Of a stretch of DNA of 57,703 nucleotides, positions 39,992 through 51,148 are shown in pieces (the stretch's first letter is position 1; every line of letters begins with the position of its first letter). The notes under the pieces are model-generated. The model was not told where the DNA came from. It saw only the letters and a list, made by a program, of their open reading frames with translations, and made no database searches. This stretch comes from Arthrobacter sp. PsM3. GTDB lineage: Bacteria > Actinomycetota > Actinomycetes > Actinomycetales > Micrococcaceae. Both the position numbers and the translations under genes were made by a program. The stretch is taken from assembly GCF_030433895.1 (NCBI RefSeq), contig NZ_JARUXE010000031.1, positions 1 through 57,703 of the forward strand, in the 5' to 3' direction.

Positions 39992-41206
39992 ATGCGCTCT
40001 AACTCCGGTCAAACACGAGTCACGCAGCTGGATGGCCTCAGGGGGCTCGCTGCCCTGGTGGTTGTTGCCTGCCACGTCCTCTCCACACTCCCGGGAATCG
40101 GGAGCGTCGTTGAGGGCGACCGCTCCGCTGGGCTCACCACGGCGGGGGAGTGGGCGGTGTTCTCGCCGCTGCACGTCCTCTGGAACGGCACACCGGCTGT
40201 CCACGTCTTCTTTGTGCTCTCCGGCTTCGTGCTGGTCCTGCCGTTCACCCGGCCGGGCGCGGCCGGGAAGTGGGCCCAGTACTACGCCAAGCGCTTTTTC
40301 CGCCTCTACCTGCCGGCGTGGGCTTCCCTGGCGGTGGCCGTTGTATTGATGACCGCTGTACCCCGGTCGGCGTCGCCGCTGCAGAGCCCGTGGGCGGACA
40401 TGTACGTGACCAACCCCAGCGTGGCCCAGGTTCTCAAGGACGGGCTGCTCCTGCTGAACGCGAGCACGATCAACACCCCGCTGTGGTCCCTCAAATGGGA
40501 AGTCCTGTTCTCCCTCCTGCTCCCGGTCTACATCTTCATCGCCCTCCGCTGGCGGCGCCTTTGGTACGTGAAAATTGGCCTTGCGCTGCTGCTCGCCGTG
40601 GTGGGGGCCTTGCAGCACCTGGACTGGCTGTCCTATCTCCCGATTTTCGCCATCGGGGCCGTCCTCGGCGCCGAACGCGAGCGGATCCGTGAACTGACGC
40701 AGTCCTGGCCCCGCTTCGTCTGGTTCTTCGTGGCCGCCGCGGGACTCTTCCTGGCCAACGCTGAATGGATCAGCCCCGAGCAGCCGATCCGCGGCGTCGA
40801 GGCCGTTGTCACGGCGGGCGCGACGCTGATCGTCCTGCTGTTCGTGTCCTGCCGCTCGGCCAAGAGGCTCGGCGACACTGCCATCGCGCAATGGCTGGGA
40901 CGAGTGTCCTTCAGCCTCTACCTGGTGCACCTCCCGATCATCCTGGCCGGCGTCACCTTGCTGCGATCCGTCTCGCTTCCGTTGGCGCTCGCCGTCTCCG
41001 TGGCCGCCGCTTTCGTGATCGCCGAGCTGTTCTACCGCTACGTGGAACAGCCCGCCCACCGGCTTTCGATGGCCGTGGGGCGCGCGGTGGGGCGCAGGAG
41101 CCGCAGCGACGCTTCCGACATTCCCGGCGCCCCGGCCGCCCCCGACAGGCTGGACAGCCCGCCCGTCCGGGACCTCGTCGAGGCGGGGTCGGGACGCCGC
41201 GGATAG
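39992..41206 (+). CDS. Acyltransferase family 3 (OafA/YrhL-like) membrane protein
   Basis: A 404-residue integral membrane O-acyltransferase with about ten helices. The family signature LDGLRGLAALVVVACHVLS includes the catalytic His, followed by FFVLSGFVLVLPF, AKRFFRLYLPAW and the late FSLYLVHLPI. It would transfer acyl groups, often acetyl, to cell-surface polysaccharide or lipid. TAACAT lies 7 bases before the ATG with only a weak AGGG, so a leaderless mRNA is possible. The C-terminal 40 residues are a disordered cytoplasmic tail. Confidence 0.85.
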   Translation: MRSNSGQTRVTQLDGLRGLAALVVVACHVLSTLPGIGSVVEGDRSAGLTTAGEWAVFSPLHVLWNGTPAVHVFFVLSGFVLVLPFTRPGAAGKWAQYYAKRFFRLYLPAWASLAVAVVLMTAVPRSASPLQSPWADMYVTNPSVAQVLKDGLLLLNASTINTPLWSLKWEVLFSLLLPVYIFIALRWRRLWYVKIGLALLLAVVGALQHLDWLSYLPIFAIGAVLGAERERIRELTQSWPRFVWFFVAAAGLFLANAEWISPEQPIRGVEAVVTAGATLIVLLFVSCRSAKRLGDTAIAQWLGRVSFSLYLVHLPIILAGVTLLRSVSLPLALAVSVAAAFVIAELFYRYVEQPAHRLSMAVGRAVGRRSRSDASDIPGAPAAPDRLDSPPVRDLVEAGSGRRG

Positions 41207-41329
41207 AGAGCTACCCAGGCGCCTGAATTTGCGCCGACTGCTGGAGTCCGGCCACGCCTTTGAGAAGCCAGCACGTAATGTGCCGGCAGGCTCTATCCAG
41301 CCAGCGCAGAGTGAAGCAAGATACTCCGC

Positions 41330-42589
41330 ATGAAAAGAACCGTTATAGCCGGCTTCGCGGCGTTAGTCATTGGCTGCGGCACAATCGCCATGGCAGCCCC
41401 AAGCAATGCAGTGACCACGAGCAGCGCGGCGACCCCGTCAGCACCGATCGCGGGGCACATCATGGTCAAATTCCGCGACAATGGCTCGGCAGCCGGCTTA
41501 CTGCGCCAGCAGGGCCTCACGGAGGGTGCCGGTATCGGCAGCACTGGCGCCCAGCTCGTCAAGGTACCCGCCGACAGGGAAGCCCAGCTCATAGAAGAAT
41601 TGAGCCGGAACCCGGCAATTGAATACGCGGAGCCGGACGAGACTGTTACGGCCACTACGGCTGACGAGTATTTCCCTCGCCAGTACGCTCTGCAAAACAT
41701 TGGCCAATCGTTCACCAACACTGCCGGCACTTTGTCGGTAGCCGGGGGCACAGCAGACGCCGACGTCGACGCCGTCGAGGCATGGGGTGTCACGAGAGGG
41801 ACCGGTATCAAAGTCGCCGTTCTCGATTCCGGTGTCGCCAGCGACAATGCCGACATCACACCAAAGGTGGGTGCCCGCGCCAACTTCACGAATGGGGCAA
41901 CCGGTGAGGACAACTACGGGCACGGCACGCACGTGGCCGGTATTGTCGCCGCCACCGCCGACAACACGGTTGGGGTTGCCGGTGTGTGTCCGGGATGCAC
42001 CATCCTGGACGGCAAGGTCCTCAACGACAGCGGGGTTGGCTCCAGCTCGAGCCTGGCGAACGGCATCAACTGGGCCGTCAATAACGGCGCGAAGGTTATC
42101 AATATGAGCCTCGGCGTGCGGGCATCACGCACCCTCGAAACTGCCATCAACAACGCCTGGAGTAAGGGCGTGGTGCTAGTTGCCGCAGCAGGCAACGGCA
42201 GTAACCAGACCAAGATCTACCCGGGCGCATACCCCAACGTCATTGCCGTCGCCGCCACCGACAACACCGACGCCAAAGCATCGTTCTCCACGTACGGGGC
42301 CAGCTGGGTGGACGTCGCAGCACCCGGAGTCAACGTCTACTCAACCTTCCCGAACCACACATTTGTCCTCGGGACGCAGAACAATCGCTCCTTCGGTTAC
42401 GACGTCGGCAACGGAACCTCCATGTCCTCACCCATCGTTGCGGCAACTGCCGCGCTTGCCTGGAGTTCCCACGCCGGCGCCACGAACACGTCAGTCCGCG
42501 CGAACATCGAATCAACCGCCGACAACATTTCCGGGACTGGCACCTACTGGGCACACGGCCGCGTGAACGCCAACAACGCGGTCCGGTAA
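41330..42589 (+). CDS. Secreted subtilisin-like serine protease (S8)
   Basis: A 419-residue exported protease. A Sec signal (MKRTVIAGFAALVIGCGTIA, cleavage near AMA-AP) is followed by an I9-type propeptide (about 42-105, GHIMVKFRDN to PAIEYAEPDE). The catalytic domain has the triad D166 (AVLDSGVA), H198 (NYGHGTHVAG) and S364 (NGTSMSSP), with N289 for the oxyanion hole. It resembles thermitase-type subtilases. CGTH/CPGC supplies a Cys pair near 220-223 that could form a disulfide. It degrades extracellular protein. The stop lies 9 bases from the convergent DeoR gene. Confidence 0.9.
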   Translation: MKRTVIAGFAALVIGCGTIAMAAPSNAVTTSSAATPSAPIAGHIMVKFRDNGSAAGLLRQQGLTEGAGIGSTGAQLVKVPADREAQLIEELSRNPAIEYAEPDETVTATTADEYFPRQYALQNIGQSFTNTAGTLSVAGGTADADVDAVEAWGVTRGTGIKVAVLDSGVASDNADITPKVGARANFTNGATGEDNYGHGTHVAGIVAATADNTVGVAGVCPGCTILDGKVLNDSGVGSSSSLANGINWAVNNGAKVINMSLGVRASRTLETAINNAWSKGVVLVAAAGNGSNQTKIYPGAYPNVIAVAATDNTDAKASFSTYGASWVDVAAPGVNVYSTFPNHTFVLGTQNNRSFGYDVGNGTSMSSPIVAATAALAWSSHAGATNTSVRANIESTADNISGTGTYWAHGRVNANNAVR

Positions 42590-42598
42590 CTTCCAGCC

Positions 42599-43363
42599 CT
42601 ACACAACCCTTGTCAGGTGGATCTCTACGTTTCCGAGGTCCCGGAAGGGCTTGAGCTGTTCTTCCGTTGCTCCGTCGTCGGTGATCAGGTGCCAGGGCCG
42701 CTCCAGCGGGGTCCACCAGTGTGAGGATTCCAGGCCCAGCTTGGTCGAGTCAGCGACAACGTAGACCAGGTGGGAGTTATCCACCATAAGACGTTTAAGC
42801 GCAGCCTGCTCGGGTGTTCCTTCCGACAGTCCACGTGCCGCGGTCACGCCGTCGGCACTGAGGAACGCGGCATCTGCGGTGATGGAGGACATGACCCGTT
42901 CCGCGAGCGGTCCCACCATGCCCGAGCTGACGTGACGCAGGGTTCCGCCAATGACGATGAGTTCAATGCCTTCGCTGGCCTCCAGGAGCTGCGTCGTGGT
43001 GAGCCCGTTAGTCACCACGGTTATGCCCTCCCGGTCCGCGATCCGGGCAGCCAGCGCGCCGGCAGTGGTTCCGGCGTCCAGGATGTTCACCGAGCCCGGT
43101 GCCACGAAAGTTGCCGCGACCCGGCCGATCGCGGCCTTCTGGCTTGTCGCAATTTGTTGGCGTTGGCGCAGACTTTTCTCGCCGGCGTCGGCAGTACGAG
43201 CACCGCCATAGGTCCGCAGGATTTGGCCGGATTTGGCCAGCATCTCGAGGTCGCGCCGGATGGTCGACAGGGAAACACCGTAGCGGCCGGCCAGCTCTTC
43301 CACGCTGACCGGCCGTTCGGAAAGTACTGACCCGATTTCGAGTCGTCTATCTTTTGCGTTCAC
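42599..43363 (-). CDS. DeoR/GlpR-family regulator of the acid-sugar operon
   Basis: A 254-residue regulator. The N-terminal winged HTH is RRLEIGSVLSERPVSVEELA, then RYGVSLSTIRRDLEMLAKSG. The C-terminal DeoRC sensor has ILDAGTTAGALAARI and VIGGTLRHVSSGMVG, which bind a phosphorylated sugar. The GTG start follows the stop of pdxA2 with no spacer (TAG then GTG), so it is the last gene of the operon it probably represses. A palindrome upstream of the first gene (46639-46661) is a candidate site. Confidence 0.85.
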   Translation of the reverse strand: MNAKDRRLEIGSVLSERPVSVEELAGRYGVSLSTIRRDLEMLAKSGQILRTYGGARTADAGEKSLRQRQQIATSQKAAIGRVAATFVAPGSVNILDAGTTAGALAARIADREGITVVTNGLTTTQLLEASEGIELIVIGGTLRHVSSGMVGPLAERVMSSITADAAFLSADGVTAARGLSEGTPEQAALKRLMVDNSHLVYVVADSTKLGLESSHWWTPLERPWHLITDDGATEEQLKPFRDLGNVEIHLTRVV

Positions 43364-44368
43364 CTAGAGATTCTCGCCGCGCGACGGCGCCAAGTCCACC
43401 GCCTGCCGCAATGCCTCAAGAAGTGACTCGTGGTCAGCGATGTTCTTGCCCGCGATGTCGAAGGCCGTGCCGTGGTCAACCGAAGTGCGCACCACGGGCA
43501 GACCTACGGTGATGTTGACGCCGTTCTCCAGACCAAGGACCTTGACCGGGCCGTGGCCCTGATCGTGGTACTGGGCCACCACGAGATCGAAATCGCCGCG
43601 GCCGGCAAGGAAGAACAGCGTGTCGGCCGGGAGCGGACCGATTGCGTCAATACCCTCAGCCTGGGCCTTCTCGATGCCCGGCTGGATCTTTTCCGCCTCT
43701 TCGCCATAGCCGAACAGTCCGCCCTCGCCTGCGTGCGGGTTGATGGCACACACGGCGATCCGCGGGTTTTCAATGCCGGAGGCGAGCAGAAGTTCGTGCC
43801 CGCGTTTGATGGTGCGGTAGACCAGGTCGCCGTTGATCTTGGCGATCGCATCGATCAGGCCAATGTGGGTGGTGACGTGGATGACGCGCATCTTCGGGGC
43901 GGTCAGCATCATCGAGACCTCCTCGGTGCCGGTCAGTTCGGCGAGGAGTTCGGTGTGTCCGGGGAACTTGTGGCCGGCAGCGTGCAGTGCCGCCTTATTC
44001 AGGGGCCCGGTGCAGATCGCATCCACCTGGCGGTCCATTGCCAGGGCAACGGCTTTCTCAATGAAGAGGTATGAACCGTGTCCGGCCGCGGCGGAGAGTT
44101 CACCCCAGGCAAGGTCGGTGGGGATGCAGTCGATGTCGAGGACGTCGATGGTGCCCTCCTCGAACAAGGCCTCCGACGGTTCCGAGACTCTGCGAAGGGT
44201 CAGCGGGCTGGAGACGATGTCCGCGGCCAGCTGCAGCCGGCGAAGGTCCCCGACGACGAGCATGCGGGCTTTCGAGCGGAGCTCCGCGTCAGCCAAGGCC
44301 TTGACGATGATTTCCGGGCCAATGCCAGCTGCATCGCCCATGGTGATGGCAACAATCGGACGTCCCAT
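43364..44368 (-). CDS. pdxA2: PdxA2-type 4-phospho-D-threonate/D-erythronate dehydrogenase
   Basis: A 334-residue metal- and NAD-dependent oxidative decarboxylase of the PdxA family. Visible motifs are AITMGDAAGIGPEIIVKAL at the N-terminus and metal His residues in KFPGHTELLAEL, AQYHDQGHGPVK and TSVDHGTAFDIAG. In true vitamin B6 synthesis PdxA acts on 4-phosphohydroxythreonine. Here the DUF1537 kinase gene lies directly upstream (TAATG overlap), so the PdxA2 role, turning 4-phospho-threonate or 4-phospho-erythronate into dihydroxyacetone phosphate and CO2, is more likely. Cytoplasmic. Confidence 0.85.
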   Translation of the reverse strand: MGRPIVAITMGDAAGIGPEIIVKALADAELRSKARMLVVGDLRRLQLAADIVSSPLTLRRVSEPSEALFEEGTIDVLDIDCIPTDLAWGELSAAAGHGSYLFIEKAVALAMDRQVDAICTGPLNKAALHAAGHKFPGHTELLAELTGTEEVSMMLTAPKMRVIHVTTHIGLIDAIAKINGDLVYRTIKRGHELLLASGIENPRIAVCAINPHAGEGGLFGYGEEAEKIQPGIEKAQAEGIDAIGPLPADTLFFLAGRGDFDLVVAQYHDQGHGPVKVLGLENGVNITVGLPVVRTSVDHGTAFDIAGKNIADHESLLEALRQAVDLAPSRGENL

Positions 44369-45576
44369 TATTTGATACTCATTTCATTCGTTGTGCCAGT
44401 AAGAAATTGTTTGGTCCGGGCCAGCGTTCCGGCATCGCCGAAGGCGCCGGCCTTGGTGACCAGAAGGGGGAGTGGGGCGGGCAGGAGGCTCATGACGACG
44501 CCCGGCTCAATCTCGCCGAGCACCGTGAAGCTACCCGCGCCGAGTGCCTCCAGGACTGCGGTGGCCGTCTCCCCGCCCGTCAGGACGAGGGCGTCACAGT
44601 GCCCGATGCCCGCGGCGGTGGCCCGGGCCAGGGCCTGGGCTACAACCAGTGCCTGTGACTTGTCCACCGTGCCCATCGGATCCGGTGTCAACACCACGTC
44701 CGTCCGGGACAAAGCCTCTGCAACCTGGCGCTGAACGGCTGCATCGTCCAGTTTCGAGTGGTCCAGCTTGATGTGTTCGACGCCGGCCGTGACGAGTTCC
44801 CGGATCTGCCGCCGTGCCAGGGTGGAGTAGCTGCCGATCACGGTCAAGGTCCGGTTTACGTGCCGCAGCTGTGAATCACGGGCCTGCACTCCGTCTCTGC
44901 CTGCGGCGATGTGCCCCGCCAGTCCGCCCGAGCCCACCAGGAGCGTCGGAAACTCCAACAGCTCCGCCGCGGCCGCGACGCATCCGAGATGTTCGTCGGA
45001 GGAGGCGTCCAGTACGACGGCGTCGATCCCGCGTTCCTGCACTTGCCTCAGGAGCGACGCCAGTTCCTTCGGTGTACGTCCGGAATGTCCGGCAACCACT
45101 TCGACGGTGAGACCACCGGCGGCCAGTGCTCGGGCGACGTCCCCACCGTATTTACCTTCAATGTTCTGAACGCCGTCCACGTGGACCATGCCGCCGTATG
45201 TGGTCCTTCCCGTGGCCGGAAAGGCCGGAGCCACCACAGCAAGACCTATCCCGCGGCGCCCCTGGCTGAACCGCGCCAAAGTTGCCGCGACTTCCACGCC
45301 CACATTGCCTCGCAGCAACGAATCAATCTTCTTGAAGACCCAGCGCTGCTGCCCCAGGGCGCGGCCGACGGCCGACGTGACGGCCGAGGCGGCGTCCTCC
45401 TCGGCCAGATAGCGGCTCTCGGTGTTGATCGAAAGGATCTCGGCATCGGGCCAAGCGCCGTCGAGGTCAAGGACTACAGAACTGGTGTGCGTGGGGCCAT
45501 AGGCGGCGGCTGCATCTGCCGCTCCCGTCAGGTCATCGGCGACAATGGCCCAGCGCCTGATTCCGTCGGTGTTCAT
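44368..45576 (-). CDS. dtnK: Four-carbon acid sugar kinase (DUF1537)
   Basis: A 402-residue kinase predicted to phosphorylate D-threonate or D-erythronate at O4 with ATP. The N-terminal [16 protein letters not shown] and [14 protein letters not shown] are the substrate domain. The C-terminal VVGS-type segments, [15 protein letters not shown] and [17 protein letters not shown] form the nucleotide domain. ATG 45576 overlaps the permease stop as ATGA. A longer upstream extension would lie inside the permease gene. Together with PdxA2 it should convert an imported four-carbon acid to dihydroxyacetone phosphate. Confidence 0.85.
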   Translation of the reverse strand: MNTDGIRRWAIVADDLTGAADAAAAYGPTHTSSVVLDLDGAWPDAEILSINTESRYLAEEDAASAVTSAVGRALGQQRWVFKKIDSLLRGNVGVEVAATLARFSQGRRGIGLAVVAPAFPATGRTTYGGMVHVDGVQNIEGKYGGDVARALAAGGLTVEVVAGHSGRTPKELASLLRQVQERGIDAVVLDASSDEHLGCVAAAAELLEFPTLLVGSGGLAGHIAAGRDGVQARDSQLRHVNRTLTVIGSYSTLARRQIRELVTAGVEHIKLDHSKLDDAAVQRQVAEALSRTDVVLTPDPMGTVDKSQALVVAQALARATAAGIGHCDALVLTGGETATAVLEALGAGSFTVLGEIEPGVVMSLLPAPLPLLVTKAGAFGDAGTLARTKQFLTGTTNEMSIK

Positions 45577-46562
45577 ACTGCGTGTGCCACCTCGGGTGCT
45601 GCCGCGGCCTCCTTGGCTTTGAGGCGCTTGGCGTACCACGCAACCATAAGGGGGCAACCGATGGCGGTGACAACGACGGAAGCGGCGACCAGTACGGTGG
45701 CAGGACCCGCTGCGGGAAGGTATGCAGGGTTGGCAGCGGCCACCAGCATGGGAACCGTGGCGGCGTTGCCCGCCGTGGTGGCTGCCGCGAGACCGGCAAT
45801 GCCTGAGCCTCCGGTCAGCTTGTCGGCGAAGAAAAGCACCGCACCGCCGGCGATAAGAACGAACAGGCCAAGCCCAACACCCAGCAGCCCTGCACTGAGT
45901 ACCTTTTCCAGGTTCAGGCCGAAGCCAAGAGCGAGGGCGAAGAACGGAATGAGAACGGGCGCCGCAGCGGAAAGGAACTTGCGCATGGCCGGGTCAAGTG
46001 CGCCCAGCACGGCTCCGAGGACCAAGGGAATGATGGCCCCGACCAGGGCTTGCCACGGAAAGGCCGACAAGCCGGCAACGCCCAGGGTCAGCATGGTCAG
46101 GAAGGGGCCGGATTCCAGCGTCATGACGGAGTAGGCAGCCACGTCCTTGGGCTTGCCGTACTGGCCCATGAGCGCCATGTACATTCCGCCGTTAGTGTCA
46201 TTGAGCGCTGCCAGGATGGCCAGGACAGACAAGCCCCCCAGCAGCCCGCCGTCGATGGGAAGTTCGCCCAGGAACCTGCCTGCGACGACGCCGATGATGA
46301 TGGCGAACAAGACTTTGCTGCCGAAAAGGACGCCGCCCTTTTTCAGGATGTACGGGGTGGCCTTGATGTCGATGCTTGCGCCCATGCACACGTAGAACAC
46401 GGCGAGGATCGTGGTGCCACCGGTGAAGAGTGCGCCCGTGAACGAACCGAAGAATTTGGCGGAATCCGGTGCGAAGGTGGCGAGAAGAGCACCAATGAGC
46501 AGCGGGATCAGCATCATGCCGCCAGGGACTTTTTCCATGGTGGCCTTGATTGGAACAGACAT
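45573..46562 (-). CDS. 2-keto-3-deoxygluconate permease family transporter
   Basis: First gene of a four-gene operon. 329 residues and about ten helices, KdgT family: [57 protein letters not shown] and [15 protein letters not shown] are its hallmarks. It is a proton symporter for a sugar acid. In this operon the substrate is probably D-threonate, D-erythronate or a similar acid rather than ketodeoxygluconate. ATG 46562 has GAGG 8 bases upstream. Confidence 0.85.
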   Translation of the reverse strand: MSVPIKATMEKVPGGMMLIPLLIGALLATFAPDSAKFFGSFTGALFTGGTTILAVFYVCMGASIDIKATPYILKKGGVLFGSKVLFAIIIGVVAGRFLGELPIDGGLLGGLSVLAILAALNDTNGGMYMALMGQYGKPKDVAAYSVMTLESGPFLTMLTLGVAGLSAFPWQALVGAIIPLVLGAVLGALDPAMRKFLSAAAPVLIPFFALALGFGLNLEKVLSAGLLGVGLGLFVLIAGGAVLFFADKLTGGSGIAGLAAATTAGNAATVPMLVAAANPAYLPAAGPATVLVAASVVVTAIGCPLMVAWYAKRLKAKEAAAAPEVAHAV

Positions 46563-46638
46563 TTAGCAACCTCATTGTTGTGGGAAGGACCGAGCCGCCC
46601 GGCTTCGGTGATCTCCAAAGCGTAGAGCCATTGCGTGT

Positions 46639-46661
46639 TTGGCGCAAGGATTTTGCGCGAA
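46639..46661. promoter_or_regulatory. Candidate DeoR operator upstream of the acid-sugar operon
   Basis: GCGCAA and TTGCGC are separated by 5 bases, with TT and AA at symmetric outer positions. It lies 77 bases before the permease start, where a repressor would block transcription. The DeoR-family gene at the operon end is the natural candidate binder. Confidence 0.45.
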
Positions 46662-46783
46662 TCACGCAGAAAGTCCGTTTGGTGAGTGAGGTTCCGGCCG
46701 CGGCATGCCCGGCCGTGACTGGGATAGGCTCGCCTGCGACCGGAACAAGCATTGACTCCAACTGAAGGCGGCAGGGAATTTCC

Positions 46784-47386
46784 TTGGATCTACTGGGCGG
46801 CATGGGCCGCGATGAACTCCGCACCTTTTCCTGGGTTGCTGCCACTGTCTTCGCGCTTGTGGCCGGCGTCTGGCGTCCCCGCAGGCTTCACTGGACTGCG
46901 CTGGGTTCCGTCATGCTCTTCGCGGCCCTCAATGCGGGTGCCGGGATCTACGTCCTGAACCATTTCGGTGATTCGCGCTGGTCAGTAGGGGGAGAGCCGC
47001 CCCTGAGCGCTCCGTCGTTTTCCGGAACGCCTGTCGTCGGGCAGTTTCTGGGTCCCCTGGACTCCGCGCTGAACGGAGTGGTCGGCGGGGTGAACGAGTT
47101 CCTGGCCTTCAAGCAGACACTTCCCGTAGCGCTGGACTTCCTGGCCGCGTCCGGCTGGGCCCTGCTGGTGACCTTCCCGCTTGCCATTCTCGCCGCCGGC
47201 CTCAGCTTCGCCGCGGCCAGGCGCCGGACGGCAGACTTTGAAAGATACCGTGCCACCGTTGACCTGCTCAAAGATGAGCTTGAGCAGGTCAAGCGGCAGA
47301 TCTCGTCAGGGCATTCCGTCGACACGGCACTCCCTGTAGTGAACGAGCGCCCCGATGTGCGGCCCGGACTGACGCTCAGGGCTTGA
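46784..47386 (+). CDS. Hypothetical membrane protein with C-terminal coiled coil
   Basis: A 200-residue protein with predicted helices at about 15-30, 37-61 and 110-145, a linker rich in G, P and S between, and a charged coiled coil at 150-175 (YRATVDLLKDELEQVKRQ). The TTG start at 46784 has AGGGA about 8 bases upstream. ATG 46802 is an alternative. No known family. It is divergent from the acid-sugar operon with 221 bases between. Confidence 0.6.
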   Translation: MDLLGGMGRDELRTFSWVAATVFALVAGVWRPRRLHWTALGSVMLFAALNAGAGIYVLNHFGDSRWSVGGEPPLSAPSFSGTPVVGQFLGPLDSALNGVVGGVNEFLAFKQTLPVALDFLAASGWALLVTFPLAILAAGLSFAAARRRTADFERYRATVDLLKDELEQVKRQISSGHSVDTALPVVNERPDVRPGLTLRA

Positions 47387-47447
47387 TTCAAGCCGGTGCC
47401 GGGGCCGTCCCAAGCTGCCCGGCAACGTGGTTCTACGCCTTCGTTCC

Positions 47448-47849
47448 TCAGCCCTGGTTAAAGCGGACCATGTTCCCGGACGGGTCGCGGAAGGCGCAGT
47501 CGCGCGGGCCCCACGGCTGGGTGATGGGTTCCTGGAGGACCTCCGCACCGGAGGCCCGGACCGTCTCGAATGTGGCGTCGAGATCGTCCGTGCGGAACAC
47601 GAGGATGGGGAGGGCGCCCTTGACGAGCAGCTGCTGGAGGGCGTCGCCGTCGTCCTGGGAACGGCCGGCGTGCGGTTCGGAGAGCACCAGCTCCAGATCC
47701 GGCTGGGCCTTGCTGCCGAGCGTGACCCAGCGCTGCCCGTCCGAGCCGACGTCGTTGCGCACTTCCAGGCCGAGCACGTCCCGGTAGAAGGCGAGTGACT
47801 CGTCGAGGTCATTGACGGTGATTTGTGAATACTGCAGTGAAATGTTCAT
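47448..47849 (-). CDS. VOC-superfamily glyoxalase/bleomycin-resistance-like protein
   Basis: A 133-residue protein with two beta-alpha-beta-beta-beta units of the vicinal-oxygen-chelate fold: ITVNDLDESLAFYRDVLGLE, then LPILVFRTDDLDATFETVRA, then GPRDCAFRDPSGNMVRFNQG. The final Glu/His metal ligands are not obvious, so it may bind a ligand without catalysis. ATG 47849 has GGAAG upstream and lies 10 bases after the AraC gene stop, so both are in one operon. Confidence 0.85.
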   Translation of the reverse strand: MNISLQYSQITVNDLDESLAFYRDVLGLEVRNDVGSDGQRWVTLGSKAQPDLELVLSEPHAGRSQDDGDALQQLLVKGALPILVFRTDDLDATFETVRASGAEVLQEPITQPWGPRDCAFRDPSGNMVRFNQG

Positions 47850-47859
47850 GTCTTCCACG

Positions 47860-48297
47860 CTATTGCTGCGCTCGCGGGGGCGCTTCTTCAATCCTGCTCG
47901 GTTTGCGGGCGGGCCGTGTGCGCAGCCGGGCAATGCACGGCGGCATCGCCTTCACCGCGTGGTGCTCCCGGGAGCGGTACTCGCTGGGCGGCATGCCGAC
48001 GATCTCGGTGAACCGTGAGCTGAACGATCCCAGCGAGGTACAGCCGACCTCCATGCATGCATCGGTCACGCTGGCGCCGGCCCGCAGCAGCGCCATGGCC
48101 CGTTCGATCCGCCGGGTCATCAGATAGTTGTAGGGCGTCTCGCCGTAGGCTGCCTTGAACTGGCGGGAGAAGTGCGCCGGGGACATCAGGGCGCCGGCGG
48201 CCATGGTGGGCACATCGAGGGGCCGGGCGTAGTCCCGGTCGATCAGGTCCCGGGCCCGGCGGAGGTGTGCCAGGTTAGCCAGCTCCTGTGGTGTCAT
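47860..48297 (-). CDS. AraC-family transcriptional regulator (short form)
   Basis: A 145-residue protein that is almost only the AraC DNA-binding domain: [20 protein letters not shown], then [20 protein letters not shown] as the first HTH, and [20 protein letters not shown] as the second. No N-terminal sensor domain is present. Such short AraC proteins often pair with a VOC protein, as here, which may supply sensing. A basic Arg/Pro tail follows. Confidence 0.85.
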   Translation of the reverse strand: MTPQELANLAHLRRARDLIDRDYARPLDVPTMAAGALMSPAHFSRQFKAAYGETPYNYLMTRRIERAMALLRAGASVTDACMEVGCTSLGSFSSRFTEIVGMPPSEYRSREHHAVKAMPPCIARLRTRPARKPSRIEEAPPRAQQ

Positions 48298-48503
48298 GCG
48301 GCCATTCTAGATCCGCTCACGTCCCGGCGGAGGGGCCCAAATGAGCTGCCGGAGGCACCCTGCGAACCGCCGTGGTCATCCGCCCCGGAAATCTCCTGTA
48401 TTGTTGATCCTGTTGTTGTGTTTATGCAGTTCGTAGTTCAGGCAGTACGCAAGGTTGCAAGACCTTGTTCTTCTGAAGCAGCGGTTTTGAGCACCCCACA
48501 CAG

Positions 48504-48533
48504 GAGGACCCGAAAGTCGGGACTTTTCCTCCA
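48504..48533 (+). promoter_or_regulatory. Hairpin in the cold-shock gene leader
   Basis: GGAGGA pairs with TCCTCC around an inner CCCGA/TCGGG stem, in the roughly 150-base untranslated leader of the cold-shock gene. Leaders of cspA-like mRNAs refold with temperature, so this element may control translation. Confidence 0.45.
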
Positions 48534-48555
48534 CCTTCACGAAGGACAAAAAATA

Positions 48556-48759
48556 ATGGCTACTGGTACCGTCAAATGGTTTAACGCTGAAAAGGGCTTC
48601 GGCTTCATTTCCCCCGATGACTCCTCACAGGACGTCTTCGCACACTACTCCGCGATCGCCTCTTCCGGCTTCCGCTCACTCGAAGAGAACCAGAAGGTCT
48701 CCTTCGAAACCGAGCAGGGCCCCAAGGGTCCCCAGGCCGTAAACATCCAGGCTCTCTAA
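48556..48759 (+). CDS. Cold-shock protein (CspA family)
   Basis: A 67-residue OB-fold RNA chaperone: [20 protein letters not shown] holds RNP1 and DVFAHYSAI holds RNP2, with the usual ending [10 protein letters not shown]. It binds single-stranded RNA or DNA and melts mRNA structure in the cold or during growth. ATG 48556 has GAAGGA 9 bases upstream, a long structured leader precedes it and a strong terminator follows, as in other stand-alone csp genes. Highly conserved. Confidence 0.97.
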   Translation: MATGTVKWFNAEKGFGFISPDDSSQDVFAHYSAIASSGFRSLEENQKVSFETEQGPKGPQAVNIQAL

Positions 48760-48809
48760 GACTTAGCTTTCAGCTAACTCTTCTGAGTCCGGAACCTTAC
48801 AGGTTTCGA

Positions 48810-48840
48810 GCAGGGTCCGTCTTTGACGGGCCCTGCTTTT
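48810..48840 (+). terminator. Intrinsic terminator of the cold-shock gene
   Basis: GCAGGGTCCGTC pairs with ACGGGCCCTGC (one bulge) and is followed by TTTTGTTT. It lies 50 bases past the stop. Confidence 0.8.
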
Positions 48841-48941
48841 GTTTAACCCGGATGTGCTTCGTTGGCCCACGTTGCCGCGCAAAGCCCTGACGCCGGCGCC
48901 TAACGATGCGCTAAAGTCCTGGGATGCTCCAGGCGGGCGGC

Positions 48942-49036
48942 GATGCGCGGACGTCCTGGCGATGCCCTTGGCGGTCGGCGATGCGCGGATGTCCTGGCGA
49001 TGCCCTTGGCGGTCGGCGATGCGCGGATGTCCTGTC
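48942..49036 (+). repeat. 38-bp tandem repeat, about 2.5 copies
   Basis: Units begin at 48942, 48980 and 49018, each starting GATGCGCGGAYGTCCTG. The first two are full length with one C/T difference, and the third is partial. They lie in the gene-free 48841-49163 gap downstream of the BTAD regulator. A recent local duplication is likely. Confidence 0.8.
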
Positions 49037-49163
49037 GCTACCGGAATTCCCTGTGCGCCAGGAAATTTGCGCGTCGTGGACGAGATACCGCATCCTCAAC
49101 CGCGCCGCCCCGGAGGGTTCCCGCGAGTCGCGGTCGCCGTGGACCCGCTCAACCGGAGCTGGA

Positions 49164-51002
<1,839 letters not shown>

Positions 51003-51148
51003 AGGAGTAATTTTACGCCGCGGGCCACTCCAGCGTGCTGGGAAAATCAGCCCTGGGTATTCGGCCGCGGGGGATTCACACGGTTGCTCACACGGCGGCT
51101 GCCGACACTGGAGTCATCCAATCCGCACTCCACCCGAGGAACCCAAAA

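Noticed and set aside
43364..44368. PdxA for vitamin B6 biosynthesis
   Set aside because: Operon partners are a DUF1537 kinase, a sugar-acid permease and a DeoR regulator, which point to acid-sugar catabolism.
48942..49036. 38-bp tandem repeats as a CRISPR array
   Set aside because: Units are directly adjacent with no spacers.
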